Assembly: GCA_963976875.1 (NCBI GenBank)
Contig: CAXBML010000010.1
Location: 1 to 64,000, forward strand
DNA from: Berkiella_A sp963976875
Lineage (GTDB): Bacteria > Pseudomonadota > Gammaproteobacteria > Berkiellales > Berkiellaceae
Direction of reading: 5' to 3'
Length of the DNA: 64,000 bases
Shown: piece after piece, positions 18,019 to 26,179 of the stretch
Layout: each line of letters opens with the position of its first letter
Position numbering within the stretch: position 1 is the stretch's first letter
Translations under genes and position numbers: made by a program
Notes under the pieces: model-generated
Told to the model about the DNA's origin: nothing
Seen by the model: the letters and a program-made list of their open reading frames with translations, nothing else
Databases searched by the model: none

Positions 18019-18477
18019 ATGGATATACGACTACGTTCTGCCACAGAAAAAGATACTCAGTTAATATTTGATTGGCGTAACAACCCTAAAACGCGTCAGT
18101 TTTCTATCGATTCATCCGAGCTAAGCTGGAAAAATCACTGCACCTGGATTAAAGCCGTTATCCAAAATCCCTATCAACAGTTACTCATTGCTGAGCAAAA
18201 TTCATCTCCCATAGGGGTATTAAGATTTGACGTTAGTGAGAATACCATTGAAATAACTGCAATGATTTCTATATTTTTAGACCCAAATAGAATACACCGT
18301 GGTTTGGGAACAACTATTATTCAGCAGGGCTGCGATTGGCTAAAAAGCAATCATCCAAATATAGCCATGGTCACTGCACACATTTTGCCCGAAAATATTG
18401 CCTCAAAAAAAGCTTTTATCAAATGTGGTTTTGAAGAGAAAAAAAATCATTTCGAATTAAAACTCCCTAAGAACTAA
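18019..18477 (+). CDS. GNAT N-acetyltransferase, candidate PseH
   Basis: This 152-aa GNAT enzyme starts at the ATG of MDIRLRSATEKDTQLIFDW, 4 bp after the SGNH stop; a longer frame from 17992 would overlap that gene. The N-terminal pattern LRSATEKD...FDWRNNPKTR and the acetyl-CoA loop region near HRGLGT (R/Q-x-x-G-x-G/A type) resemble the GNAT domain that makes UDP-2,4-diacetamido-altropyranose (PseH) and that is sometimes fused to PseG. No other acetyltransferase sits in the pseudaminic genes at 40-47 kb, so this could be the missing step. An unrelated sugar N-acetyltransferase is the main alternative. Confidence 0.72.
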   Translation: MDIRLRSATEKDTQLIFDWRNNPKTRQFSIDSSELSWKNHCTWIKAVIQNPYQQLLIAEQNSSPIGVLRFDVSENTIEITAMISIFLDPNRIHRGLGTTIIQQGCDWLKSNHPNIAMVTAHILPENIASKKAFIKCGFEEKKNHFELKLPKN

Positions 18478-18496
18478 TCTCACGAATCAGATTAGT
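18473..18496. terminator. Hairpin between convergent genes
   Basis: A perfect 8-bp stem (ACTAATCT with AGATTAGT, 8-base loop) overlaps the stop of the GNAT gene and faces the convergent FkbM gene. A short, impure T-tract follows on the plus strand. It is probably a shared transcription stop. Confidence 0.45.
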
Positions 18497-18508
18497 ATAA
18501 TTTGAGCC

Positions 18509-19288
18509 CTACTGAACTTTTCTAATAGCCAAAATATTGTGTTCCATAATGGGATCAATTGAGTATTGTAGTGCCTCTAATAGCGCAACTATCCTATCTG
18601 AATACGCGGAAAACGTCTCAAATAGTATAGCTCTCACATTGTATTCGGTGAGAAATCTCTGTGCCCCTTCTAAAACCAAATGTTCTGCGCCCTCAACATC
18701 TAGCTTTAAAATAAAATTGTTTGCTTCAGAGAAGTTTTTACTTTGAATAAAGTCATCTAAACTAATGGCATCAACATCTATGGTGTTTTCAGTCGCCTCT
18801 GCAATAGCATTAATAGGGCTTCCATCAGAAAAGTTAGAAAAAGATAAAGAACCGATTTTGTCAGTCACAGCTTTTTGTTCTATATGTCCCATTGGGATCT
18901 GATTTAACAAAAAGTTCATTTTTAGTAGCTGTGTCGTACGTGGGTGTGCTTCAAAAGCATAAACCTCTGATACTTTATCTGCCAAACATAGACTATACAA
19001 GCCTATATTCGCCCCCACATCTAAAAATATGGTTTTATCATCTGCTAAGTCTCTTAATTTTAAAATAGCAGGTTCATCTGGTATCTGAGTGTAAACCAGG
19101 CAGGAAGAACTAGGCGTATTAGGATATAGGAAAATTTGTTTGCCATTAAACAGCGTTTTGCTTTTAATTCTATGAAACATTCGTTTTTCAACTTGCCAAT
19201 ACAACGCCTGAAGCAATCGCATAGGAAACTGCCAAAATCTATTATGTTCCCATATATATCTTACAATATTAAAGCAGGTTTTTATCAT
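18509..19288 (-). CDS. FkbM family methyltransferase
   Basis: This 259-aa SAM-dependent O-methyltransferase of the FkbM type has motif I FLDVGANIGLYSL, the acidic AFEAHPRT, and the family's LKLDVEGAEHLVLEGA. Members methylate hydroxyls on sugars and polyketides. Its start codon abuts the stop of the upstream GT2 gene (0 bp), so the two are co-transcribed. It presumably methylates a sugar of the surface glycan, as an end cap or side decoration; the target is inference. Confidence 0.87.
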   Translation of the reverse strand: MIKTCFNIVRYIWEHNRFWQFPMRLLQALYWQVEKRMFHRIKSKTLFNGKQIFLYPNTPSSSCLVYTQIPDEPAILKLRDLADDKTIFLDVGANIGLYSLCLADKVSEVYAFEAHPRTTQLLKMNFLLNQIPMGHIEQKAVTDKIGSLSFSNFSDGSPINAIAEATENTIDVDAISLDDFIQSKNFSEANNFILKLDVEGAEHLVLEGAQRFLTEYNVRAILFETFSAYSDRIVALLEALQYSIDPIMEHNILAIRKVQ

Positions 19289-20053
19289 TTAATAATCCAT
19301 TTTTAAAGTCTGTTTGGTAAAATACTTCAGTCTGTTTAATTGATGTATGCTATTTAATATTATTGGGCTCGCTACTTGATATTTACTTTTTAGGCGATGG
19401 TATTCTGACAATACAGCCAATATTCTATTAGTCCCTATCCCACCAGCTTGCCAATTAGCAACTATCACATCTATTACATCTGTCTTAGGGAAATCATGAT
19501 ATGCGCGCAATAAAATATCATAATCCATCGCAAACTTTGCGCTTTCATCAAACTGACCCCAACGCTCAAAGAACCGTTTGTGCGTAAACAGCCCTTGATG
19601 TGGCAAGGTTAGTTTGGTCAATAAAGAACGTTTGTTAAAAAACAATGGTACTTTTTTGGGTGCGATCCACATTAATTTATTATCTTGTGTCACTCTGGCA
19701 ACTTGACCACAAACTAGCTCACTATCAGGGGAAGCACGGTCAAACAAATTTTGTAAGCTATTAGGTGCATACAAAGTGTCACCTGCGCCTTGAAAATTTA
19801 TATAGGTACCTGTTGCCAGGTTTAAACCTTTGTTAAAAGCATCACTAATTCCGTCGTCAGGCTCGCTGCTCGTATGGGTTATGACATCTCTATTATCTGA
19901 GATTAAGTCTAACGTGCCATCTGTTGAGACACCATCAATAACAATAAACTCTAATTCTGGGTATTGTTGTTCTCTAATGCTTCTTATAGTCGAAGTCAGG
20001 CCGCTTAAGTTATTCTTAACCGCCGTGATAATAGAAATTTTGGGTAAAAACAT
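19289..20053 (-). CDS. Glycosyltransferase family 2
   Basis: This 254-aa GT-A enzyme has the start KISIITAVKNNLSGLTST, then VIDGVSTDGTLDLI and FQGAGDT, where most relatives carry an NSDD-type metal site. That divergence from a clean DxD could mean altered metal use. DDGISDAFNKGLNLATGTYI marks the WcaA-like subgroup shared with the GT2 at 10060-10851. It forms a two-gene unit with the FkbM methyltransferase. The sugar transferred is unknown. Confidence 0.86.
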   Translation of the reverse strand: MFLPKISIITAVKNNLSGLTSTIRSIREQQYPELEFIVIDGVSTDGTLDLISDNRDVITHTSSEPDDGISDAFNKGLNLATGTYINFQGAGDTLYAPNSLQNLFDRASPDSELVCGQVARVTQDNKLMWIAPKKVPLFFNKRSLLTKLTLPHQGLFTHKRFFERWGQFDESAKFAMDYDILLRAYHDFPKTDVIDVIVANWQAGGIGTNRILAVLSEYHRLKSKYQVASPIILNSIHQLNRLKYFTKQTLKMDY

Positions 20054-20199
20054 ATATAACTTTTCGCCAATATTAATAATTCAGCATCATACTATAAACA
20101 GGCCCTTTAAATCATATTAGTCAGAAAGCTTCAATTCTATTTGACTCTGTCTTATGGTATCGTATTCCAAATGTGATTTATCCAGACTAGGCCTTGAAA

Positions 20200-20631
20200 A
20201 TGAAAAATACATACTTAATAACTCTATTAGTCATCTGCTCAATTTTAGTGGGCTGTGGCCCTGTTTATCAAACAAGCTACCTATTTAAACCACCTACTAC
20301 TGAAAACGGCCGCAATTGTGCAAATCGCTGTCTCAGCAAACAACAAGAATGCTACCACCAATGTCAAAATATTACGGCTCAATGTGAATCTAGAAAAGAA
20401 GTTGCCAATCTAGCAGAAGCCTTGGTTGAGAGCTGGAAAAAATCCTCTCTTTCAACTGATAAGCCACATAACCCGTCAGCAACTCGGTATCGTAGCCATC
20501 AAACCGACTGCCAAAAAGACGAACAAAAGTGCATGTCTCGTTGCGACAGCATCCATCGTCTATGCCATGAAAACTGTGGTGGCGTTGTCATTAGGGAAGT
20601 AACGTGTATTCGCAATTGTGATAAAATATAG
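20200..20631 (+). CDS. Cysteine-rich lipoprotein with twin CX3C motifs
   Basis: This 143-aa protein has a lipoprotein signal peptide with lipobox LVGC. The ATG at 20200 is preferred over a TTG two codons earlier because a short AGG lies about 8 bases upstream. The mature part has twin CX3C pairs: CANRC-x6-CYHQC in the first half, and CMSRC-x6-CHENC plus a further CIRNC in the second half, with other cysteines between. Such spacing suits disulfide-stapled helical hairpins in the oxidising periplasm. I do not recognise the family. It lies upstream of sulfur-transport-like genes on the same strand, which may or may not be functional linkage. Confidence 0.8.
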   Translation: MKNTYLITLLVICSILVGCGPVYQTSYLFKPPTTENGRNCANRCLSKQQECYHQCQNITAQCESRKEVANLAEALVESWKKSSLSTDKPHNPSATRYRSHQTDCQKDEQKCMSRCDSIHRLCHENCGGVVIREVTCIRNCDKI

Positions 20632-20663
20632 ACAATTATTTAATGTAAGATTTTAACGATATT

Positions 20664-21083
20664 ATGACTTTACAATTTTTTCAATATGCACTCATTGGCG
20701 GCATACTTATTGGCATTTCCACCTCATTGATGTTACTCATTAATGGCAAGATTTTAGGTATCAGCGGCATTGTTTCTGCTACTTTATCTAAAATTAAATC
20801 TGAGCATACATGGCGATACAGTTTTATCTTGGGGTTATTATCGGGTGGCTTGTTCGTCAAATATTTTAACCCGACTTATTTTGATTATACTATATCGCTA
20901 TCTTGGTATGGTGTTATATTTGGCGGCTTATTAGTTGGATTGGGCACAACGCTGGGCAACGGCTGTACGAGTGGACATGGCATTTGTGGTTTATCGCGAT
21001 TTTCTATACGCTCCCTTGTAGCAACATGCCTATTCATGTCTGTGGCTATAGTTACTGTTTATGTCAGAAGACACTTATTATGA
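20664..21083 (+). CDS. YeeE/YedE family membrane protein, first half
   Basis: This 139-aa inner-membrane protein has about four helices and the family motif LGNGCTSGHGICGLSR (about 105-120), with the paired cysteines that bind thiosulfate or persulfide in YeeE-type transporters. At this size it is a half-transporter; the next gene supplies the other half. Its TGA stop overlaps the next ATG (ATGA), so the two are coupled. Likely role: uptake or movement of a reduced sulfur species. The exact substrate is unknown. Confidence 0.88.
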   Translation: MTLQFFQYALIGGILIGISTSLMLLINGKILGISGIVSATLSKIKSEHTWRYSFILGLLSGGLFVKYFNPTYFDYTISLSWYGVIFGGLLVGLGTTLGNGCTSGHGICGLSRFSIRSLVATCLFMSVAIVTVYVRRHLL

Positions 21084-21508
21084 TGAAAAATACTGCAACA
21101 TTATTATCTAGCTTTTTAATAGGCATTCTTTTTTCTATAGGTCTATCTATCTCAGGTATGGTTAATCCTAATATTGTTTTAGGTTTTTTAGATATCTTTG
21201 GACAGTGGGATCCCAGGCTGATGTTTGTTATGGGGGGTGCCTTACTCATTAGCGTCCCTGCTTTTATCTTCATTCAAAAAAGAAAAAAATCCATGCTGAA
21301 TTGCGATATACCACCACGTCCTCTCCCTAAAATAGATTCGAGCCTTGTTATTGGCTCTTCTCTATTTGGCATTGGATGGGGTATAACTGGAATTTGTCCT
21401 GGCCCTGGTATTGCAAATATATTTTTGCTTAATGAAAAAATTATAGGGTTTATATTTTTCATGTTAGTTGGAATGCTGATTTCAAAGTGTTTGTTCGTTA
21501 AAAAATAA
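21080..21508 (+). CDS. YeeE/YedE (DUF6691-like) membrane protein, second half
   Basis: This 142-aa membrane protein starts at the ATG overlapping the previous stop by 4 bp; the same frame stays open upstream but that part only mirrors the preceding gene. It has four or so helices and carries GMVNPNIVLGFLDIFG and GWGITGICPGPGI, the second-half counterpart of the YeeE cysteine motif. Together with 20664-21083 it forms the split two-gene transporter type (PmpA/PmpB-like). The substrate is likely a reduced sulfur compound by family; specificity is not determinable. Confidence 0.86.
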   Translation: MMKNTATLLSSFLIGILFSIGLSISGMVNPNIVLGFLDIFGQWDPRLMFVMGGALLISVPAFIFIQKRKKSMLNCDIPPRPLPKIDSSLVIGSSLFGIGWGITGICPGPGIANIFLLNEKIIGFIFFMLVGMLISKCLFVKK

Positions 21509-21566
21509 TATTAGGATTGCCAAGTTAAGATGTAACTTCTATTATTCACTATATATCTCATTTTTT

Positions 21567-21779
21567 ATGGATGTGAATATGCCTAAAAACGTTGGGTTAG
21601 CCGATAAAGCCGGTCGAGTCATGATTGCTGTTGTAATATGCACCCTCTTTTCCCTAAAAATCATTTCAGGTTTACTGGGCATCATATTGCTGGCTGTCGC
21701 CATTATATTATTTGTAACCGCTTTATTTAACTTTTGTCCGCTGTACAAAATTTTGGGTATTTCAACCTGCAAAAAATAA
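21567..21779 (+). CDS. DUF2892 family small membrane protein
   Basis: This 70-aa protein has two hydrophobic helices and the DUF2892 pattern: MPKNVGLADKAGRVMIA at the start and LFNFCPLYKILGISTCKK at the end. The family is often fused to, or next to, rhodanese and YeeE/YedE sulfur genes, which fits its location 58 bp downstream of that pair. The start could be ATG at 21567 or at the internal M5 (21579); the second matches the usual family N-terminus. Function is unknown beyond the sulfur context. Confidence 0.87.
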   Translation: MDVNMPKNVGLADKAGRVMIAVVICTLFSLKIISGLLGIILLAVAIILFVTALFNFCPLYKILGISTCKK

Positions 21780-21780
21780 C

Positions 21781-22953
21781 TTAATGTATTTCCATCGAGA
21801 TTAAAATGCTTTCTAGCTGGTTTCTAAACTGTGGATAATGCCAGTTCTCATGGATGCCTCGCCCCTTCTTAATTAAATCTTCGCATAGTGCATCCTCAGA
21901 CCATAATCGAGTCAACGCATGTTGAATCTCCTCGGTTGAATTTGGATCAAAATAAAGTGCTGCATCTTGATACTGTTCTGGCATTGCATAAATATTTGAT
22001 ACCGCAACAGGACAATTCAAGGCAAATGCCTCTAATGGCGGTATGTTTGTAGGCCCAAAAAAAGTCGGCATAATCAATGCTCTTGCGCTTTGATACAATC
22101 CAGCCATATCTTCATCTGGCACCAAACCTAAAATACTGACGCTTTTTTGCAAATTCAGATTACTGATAGTCTCAACGACTTCATCATAGCCATTCTTAGG
22201 GCTACCCACTAATACCAGTTTCATATCTGGATATGACTGAACAGCATTATCCAGTGCATTTAATAATCTAATATGATTTTTATGTTGCCAAAACTGAGCT
22301 GGGTAGAAAAAATACTTCTCAGGCAGATTGTATTTATCTTTCAGGTCAATACTCTGAACAGCTTCCACACTCGTAATAAAAGGTAAGGCATGGCATTTAT
22401 TTTTTGCAGCCACATAGCTTTCTTCAGCTTGCTCTCGCCCAAGCTCTGAGTCAACCAAAATTCCCGTGCTCCATTCGCATAATTTCTGGTAGTGGAACTC
22501 TCTTTTTAAATATTCTTTCTTATTACCCACTTCAGGAAACTGGCGTTCATAGCGATGCATTAAATCATGAATAACCCCAATAGTCGGAACAGGCATAAGA
22601 TAAGTCAAAGCATCTTGTGATGGAAAAATGACTACATCACACTGTTCCTGAATCAGCTTACGGGCCAATGGATGATATCTTTTTGCAAACCAATGCCATA
22701 CAGCAAGAGGCGTTTTAGAGCGCCTCCAAACACCTGCAAGTTTTTGCCAAAAATTAGAAACGGGGGTTTTAATTTGTTTGAGCTGATAGGATGCCACTGC
22801 TTCTTGCCAATGATCAGCCGCTAAAAACGTCACCAGCTCTATCTTATCCTGACAAATATCGGCTAATGCTTGTAATAAAAATCGATTATACTGATAAGAC
22901 CCACCACAAGCAGGCCCCGACTCTAAATAAATCCCAACTTTATTGATCTTCAT
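21781..22953 (-). CDS. Glycosyltransferase family 4
   Basis: This 390-aa GT-B glycosyltransferase is mannosyltransferase-like in its C-terminal half: YPAQFWQHKNHIRLLNAL, LVLVGSPKNG, SILGLVPDEDMAGLY and TFFGPTNIPPLEAFALNCPV. The last motif (GPTNIPPLEA) is common in WbdA/WbpY-type mannosyl- or rhamnosyltransferases. The N-terminus KVGIYLESGPACGGSYQYN suits the acceptor domain. It is the last gene of the 28368-21781 operon and overlaps the upstream methyltransferase by 4 bp. Donor could be a GDP-sugar, given the GDP-sugar enzymes in the operon; this is inference. Confidence 0.85.
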   Translation of the reverse strand: MKINKVGIYLESGPACGGSYQYNRFLLQALADICQDKIELVTFLAADHWQEAVASYQLKQIKTPVSNFWQKLAGVWRRSKTPLAVWHWFAKRYHPLARKLIQEQCDVVIFPSQDALTYLMPVPTIGVIHDLMHRYERQFPEVGNKKEYLKREFHYQKLCEWSTGILVDSELGREQAEESYVAAKNKCHALPFITSVEAVQSIDLKDKYNLPEKYFFYPAQFWQHKNHIRLLNALDNAVQSYPDMKLVLVGSPKNGYDEVVETISNLNLQKSVSILGLVPDEDMAGLYQSARALIMPTFFGPTNIPPLEAFALNCPVAVSNIYAMPEQYQDAALYFDPNSTEEIQHALTRLWSEDALCEDLIKKGRGIHENWHYPQFRNQLESILISMEIH

Positions 22954-23744
22954 AGTTTAATAACGAAGCAGGCACCCCAAGTATCTTCACTTAAAGCCGC
23001 TTTAGTCATCCATTCAAAATCATCCACTAATTGAAAACCAAATTGTTGGCATAATAATTCAATTTCGGATTTAAATAAAAATCGCATGGTATGTTGTTCT
23101 TCAAATTTCTGGTATTTTTCTTCATTTTTGTCTTTAGCAAATAATGTATAATCAATGGTGACTTGCTGCTGTGTTGTATTCATTTGTGCTTGCGCTATGC
23201 GCTCGATTGTATAGTCTCCATCCGTCATAACTTTATATCGCGTTTCAGGTTTTAAATTTAAGACCGCAGGCCCATACCAACAGTCAAAAATAAACACGCC
23301 GCCTGGCTTTACTTGCTTTTTGATATTAGCAAACACAGATTGCAAATCAGCTAGATTTTGCATATAGCTCATAACGTGGAACAATGAAAAAGCAGCATCG
23401 TATTTTTCTGCTGGCGCCTCTGGGCTCACTTGCTCTGCAACCCAAGTACGGACATCACCTTTAAATAGCTGAACATGTTGGGTAATATTCGGCGTTTTTT
23501 GAGACAACGCTTGACCGGCCATCTCTAGCATCATATCGCTTTGCTCAATGCCTGTGACATAATAACCTTGCTCAGCCAGATGGTATGCATGTTTGCCCGT
23601 ACCGGCGCCCAGCTCTAATAAGTTTGCACCCTTTGCCACACCAAAATGATTTAGTAATCCAATCAGAAAGTTGGTCTCACCTAAGTATTCTTTATCTTGA
23701 TAGAGCAAGTCATAATATTTTCCATAATTTTGAAAGACGTTCAT
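22950..23744 (-). CDS. Class I SAM-dependent methyltransferase
   Basis: This 264-aa methyltransferase has motif I LELGAGTG (43-50), an acidic strand-2 end (GIEQSD), and AAFSLFHVMSYM followed by PGGVFIFDCWYG. It resembles sugar C- or N-methyltransferases of the TylM1/DesVI kind that act on amino sugars, in particular through the YDLLYQDKEY start. Methylation of a 4-amino sugar would agree with the aminotransferase three genes upstream, but this is inference. It overlaps both neighbours by 4 bp. Confidence 0.83.
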   Translation of the reverse strand: MNVFQNYGKYYDLLYQDKEYLGETNFLIGLLNHFGVAKGANLLELGAGTGKHAYHLAEQGYYVTGIEQSDMMLEMAGQALSQKTPNITQHVQLFKGDVRTWVAEQVSPEAPAEKYDAAFSLFHVMSYMQNLADLQSVFANIKKQVKPGGVFIFDCWYGPAVLNLKPETRYKVMTDGDYTIERIAQAQMNTTQQQVTIDYTLFAKDKNEEKYQKFEEQHTMRFLFKSEIELLCQQFGFQLVDDFEWMTKAALSEDTWGACFVIKL

Positions 23745-24610
23745 GCGGCAGTTTCCTTGATGTTTTTAATTTTGTTAAATGGCAAATGACAAATTTTCTG
23801 ATATTGCTTGTCCCAACTGCCATATTTTTTAAATTGATAAAAATTTTCAGCAAAGTATTTCGGTTTGATACCGGCTAAAAATTCGGGCGCAAAAGCGGAC
23901 TTATCAACAAAAATAGCATTAACACCATTTGCATCCACAGTGATAAATTGATAATTTTTTGAGCATAGCAGTGTCTGCCAAGCTTGAATCGACACGCCGT
24001 AATATAGTCCTGAAGCATGTGCGTCCAAATAATAAAAAGATTCGTCGTAAGGAATCGTTTGTGCATTATCGGGCCCATATGCGCTATTGTATTCCACAAT
24101 AATAATTTTAGGTCTGAGTTTATTTTCCAATAAAGCTTCTAAAATATAATAATCATTGCCATCAATATCCAAAGAAAAGAAGTCTGGATCTTGGTATTGC
24201 AGGGAATTGACCAACGATGGAATATTATCGACCGTAACGAATTGCTGTTGCACCGTCACGCCTAAGTTAAACCCGGATATTAACTGATCTAACCGTTTAC
24301 TGAGTTTTTTGTCGCCCTCTATCATCAAACCAGAATATTTTTTAGCAATGGCAAACCAACTTGTATTATTCTCTAAGCCATCTGCTGCACCAATTTCAAA
24401 AAAATATCGGTTAGGAGACAACAAATTTTGTGTTAAATAATCACTAATGCCATCTTCTCCATTTTGGGAAAATCCAGCAAACTCCCAACTATTTGGTTTT
24501 TTGGGGTTTATATTCCGTAGCTGGCTGGTTGTTGCGGCTCTAGATAATGATAAATTAATCCTAGATAGTGCTTGCTGACGCTTTAGAAATCTCACGGCTT
24601 TTTGTAACAT
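23741..24610 (-). CDS. FkbM-like methyltransferase-fold protein
   Basis: This 289-aa protein has a SAM-type core: YFFEIGAADGLENNTSWF as motif I, GLMIEGDKK as the acidic loop, and FFSLDIDGNDYYILEAL in place of the FkbM DVEG motif. It opens with SWEFAGFSQNGEDGI, typical of a group of glycan-cluster proteins related to FkbM whose substrates are unknown. It is co-transcribed with the DegT aminotransferase (21 bp gap) and the following methyltransferase (4 bp overlap). Sugar methylation is likely but unproven. Confidence 0.72.
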   Translation of the reverse strand: MLQKAVRFLKRQQALSRINLSLSRAATTSQLRNINPKKPNSWEFAGFSQNGEDGISDYLTQNLLSPNRYFFEIGAADGLENNTSWFAIAKKYSGLMIEGDKKLSKRLDQLISGFNLGVTVQQQFVTVDNIPSLVNSLQYQDPDFFSLDIDGNDYYILEALLENKLRPKIIIVEYNSAYGPDNAQTIPYDESFYYLDAHASGLYYGVSIQAWQTLLCSKNYQFITVDANGVNAIFVDKSAFAPEFLAGIKPKYFAENFYQFKKYGSWDKQYQKICHLPFNKIKNIKETAA

Positions 24611-24631
24611 AATGAATATCCGTATCTTTTT

Positions 24632-25744
24632 TTATATTTCTGTCAATATTGATTGTACAGCTTGAACAACTCGCTCTAGCTCTAATTTAGTTAAAGCTAA
24701 GCCACTGGGTAAATAAAACCCATATTGGCTAATATGTTCTGCTTGGGGATATTGTTCTTCTTTAAACAACCCTGTTTTTGTTAATGCAGGTTGTAAGTGC
24801 ATAGGATAAAAAAATGGTCTAGTACCAATTCTTTTCTCTGATAATAATTGCATAATTTGAGTTGCTTTCATTTTTTCCACAATCAAACCAAAAACCCAGT
24901 AAATATTTTTAGCATAGGGTGTTTCTGCAATAGGACACTGAAGATGTTCTATTTCTTGCAAATTGTTTTGGTAATATAAGCCCATATTATGCTTTCGTTC
25001 GATAAACTCATCCAGTTGTTCTAACTGTGCCAAGCCTAAGGCAGCTTGGATATTACTCATTCTGAAATTATAGCCCAAATCTTCATGTACAAATCTTGGG
25101 TTATCAAAAGCCAAGTTTCTCAAGTAACAGCATTGTTTATAAAGAGATTTATCATTCATAACAATCATCCCACCCTCGCCCGTGGTAATCAGCTTATTAG
25201 GATAAAAGCTAAATATACCAATATCACCAAATGAGCCACAAGGCTTATCTTTATACATTAACCCGTGCGCCTCAGCAGCATCTTCTATTACTTTTAAATT
25301 GAACTCTTTTGCTAAAGATAAAACGGCATCCATCTCAACTGGCAAACCATAGGTATGCACAACCATAATCGCTTTAGTCTTGTCTGTAATTTTGGCCCGT
25401 ATGGATGCCGTATCCATATTCCACGTATCAGATAAACTATCCACCAATACAGGCTTAAGTTGGTTATTGATTAAAGCTTGAATACAAGAAATTATCGTAA
25501 AGGTCGGCATGATGACTTCATCACCGGGCTGCAAACCTAAAGCACGCACTGCACATTCTAAAGCCACCGTGCCATTGGCAACTGCCACACCGAATTGCCG
25601 TCCCACTCGCTCTGAAAATTTCTCTTCAAATTCTTTTACGAACGGACCTTCTGATGAAATCCAGCCTGTATCGATACATTGATTTAAATATTTTTTTTCA
25701 TTACCAATCAGTAGCGGCGTGTTCACAGGAATAAAATCACTCAT
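24632..25744 (-). CDS. DegT/DnrJ/EryC1-type sugar aminotransferase, perosamine synthase-like
   Basis: This 370-aa PLP-dependent fold-type I aminotransferase has the internal aldimine lysine Lys184 in FYPNKLITTGEGG, and NGTVALECA and IEDAAEAHG as PLP-binding segments. The N-terminus, GNEKKYLNQCIDTGWISSEG, is very like GDP-perosamine synthase (RfbE/Per). A GDP-mannose-4,6-dehydratase-like gene sits three genes upstream and would supply GDP-4-keto-6-deoxymannose. It would therefore add a 4-amino group to a GDP-6-deoxy sugar. A dTDP- or UDP-linked substrate cannot be excluded. It overlaps the cupin gene by 8 bp. Confidence 0.85.
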   Translation of the reverse strand: MSDFIPVNTPLLIGNEKKYLNQCIDTGWISSEGPFVKEFEEKFSERVGRQFGVAVANGTVALECAVRALGLQPGDEVIMPTFTIISCIQALINNQLKPVLVDSLSDTWNMDTASIRAKITDKTKAIMVVHTYGLPVEMDAVLSLAKEFNLKVIEDAAEAHGLMYKDKPCGSFGDIGIFSFYPNKLITTGEGGMIVMNDKSLYKQCCYLRNLAFDNPRFVHEDLGYNFRMSNIQAALGLAQLEQLDEFIERKHNMGLYYQNNLQEIEHLQCPIAETPYAKNIYWVFGLIVEKMKATQIMQLLSEKRIGTRPFFYPMHLQPALTKTGLFKEEQYPQAEHISQYGFYLPSGLALTKLELERVVQAVQSILTEI

Positions 25745-26177
25745 TTATATTTCCTAGTTCTACATTTTGAGAAAACTTGCCTTCAAAACGCGTCTTATCC
25801 TCTTCCCCAGCGTAGGGGCCTTGCTTAACCTCAAACATTTCAACGGCTTCGAGCACTTCAAAGCCATGTCCGCCTTGGGCCAGTAAAATTACATCGCCAG
25901 ACTCTAAAACTCTACTTTCTAAAAATTCTTGGGCGTCAGAATAAAAATCTACACGTAATTTTCCCTTCTTAATCCACAAAACTTCTTGGGTATAGGTGAC
26001 TTGACGCGGTACGGGATTATGCACATGCGGCATGATTTTTTTGCCTGTCTCATGTTGCATATAAGCCAACTGTTGAGAATACTCATTGGGCGTTACAAAT
26101 GTAATACCTGGTTTCTCGTATTGACTACGAATAATGACGGCATAGTTTTGACCAGCGAAATTGACATGTTCTATCAT
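25737..26177 (-). CDS. Cupin-domain protein
   Basis: This 146-aa single-domain cupin has the first motif around HVHNPVPRQVTYTQEVLWIKKG and the second around VLESGDVILLAQGGHGFEVLE. The histidines and glutamate match a metal-binding cupin, though the spacing is not that of RmlC epimerases. It sits between a glycosyltransferase (2 bp gap) and the aminotransferase (8 bp overlap). It may be a sugar isomerase or binding protein acting on the same nucleotide sugar; the activity is not recognisable from sequence. Confidence 0.75.
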   Translation of the reverse strand: MIEHVNFAGQNYAVIIRSQYEKPGITFVTPNEYSQQLAYMQHETGKKIMPHVHNPVPRQVTYTQEVLWIKKGKLRVDFYSDAQEFLESRVLESGDVILLAQGGHGFEVLEAVEMFEVKQGPYAGEEDKTRFEGKFSQNVELGNINE

Positions 26178-26179
26178 GA

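Noticed and set aside
20903..21079. N-terminal extension of the second YeeE/YedE gene
   Set aside because: That part overlaps the first YeeE gene in another frame; the family start fits the ATG at 21080 with an ATGA overlap.
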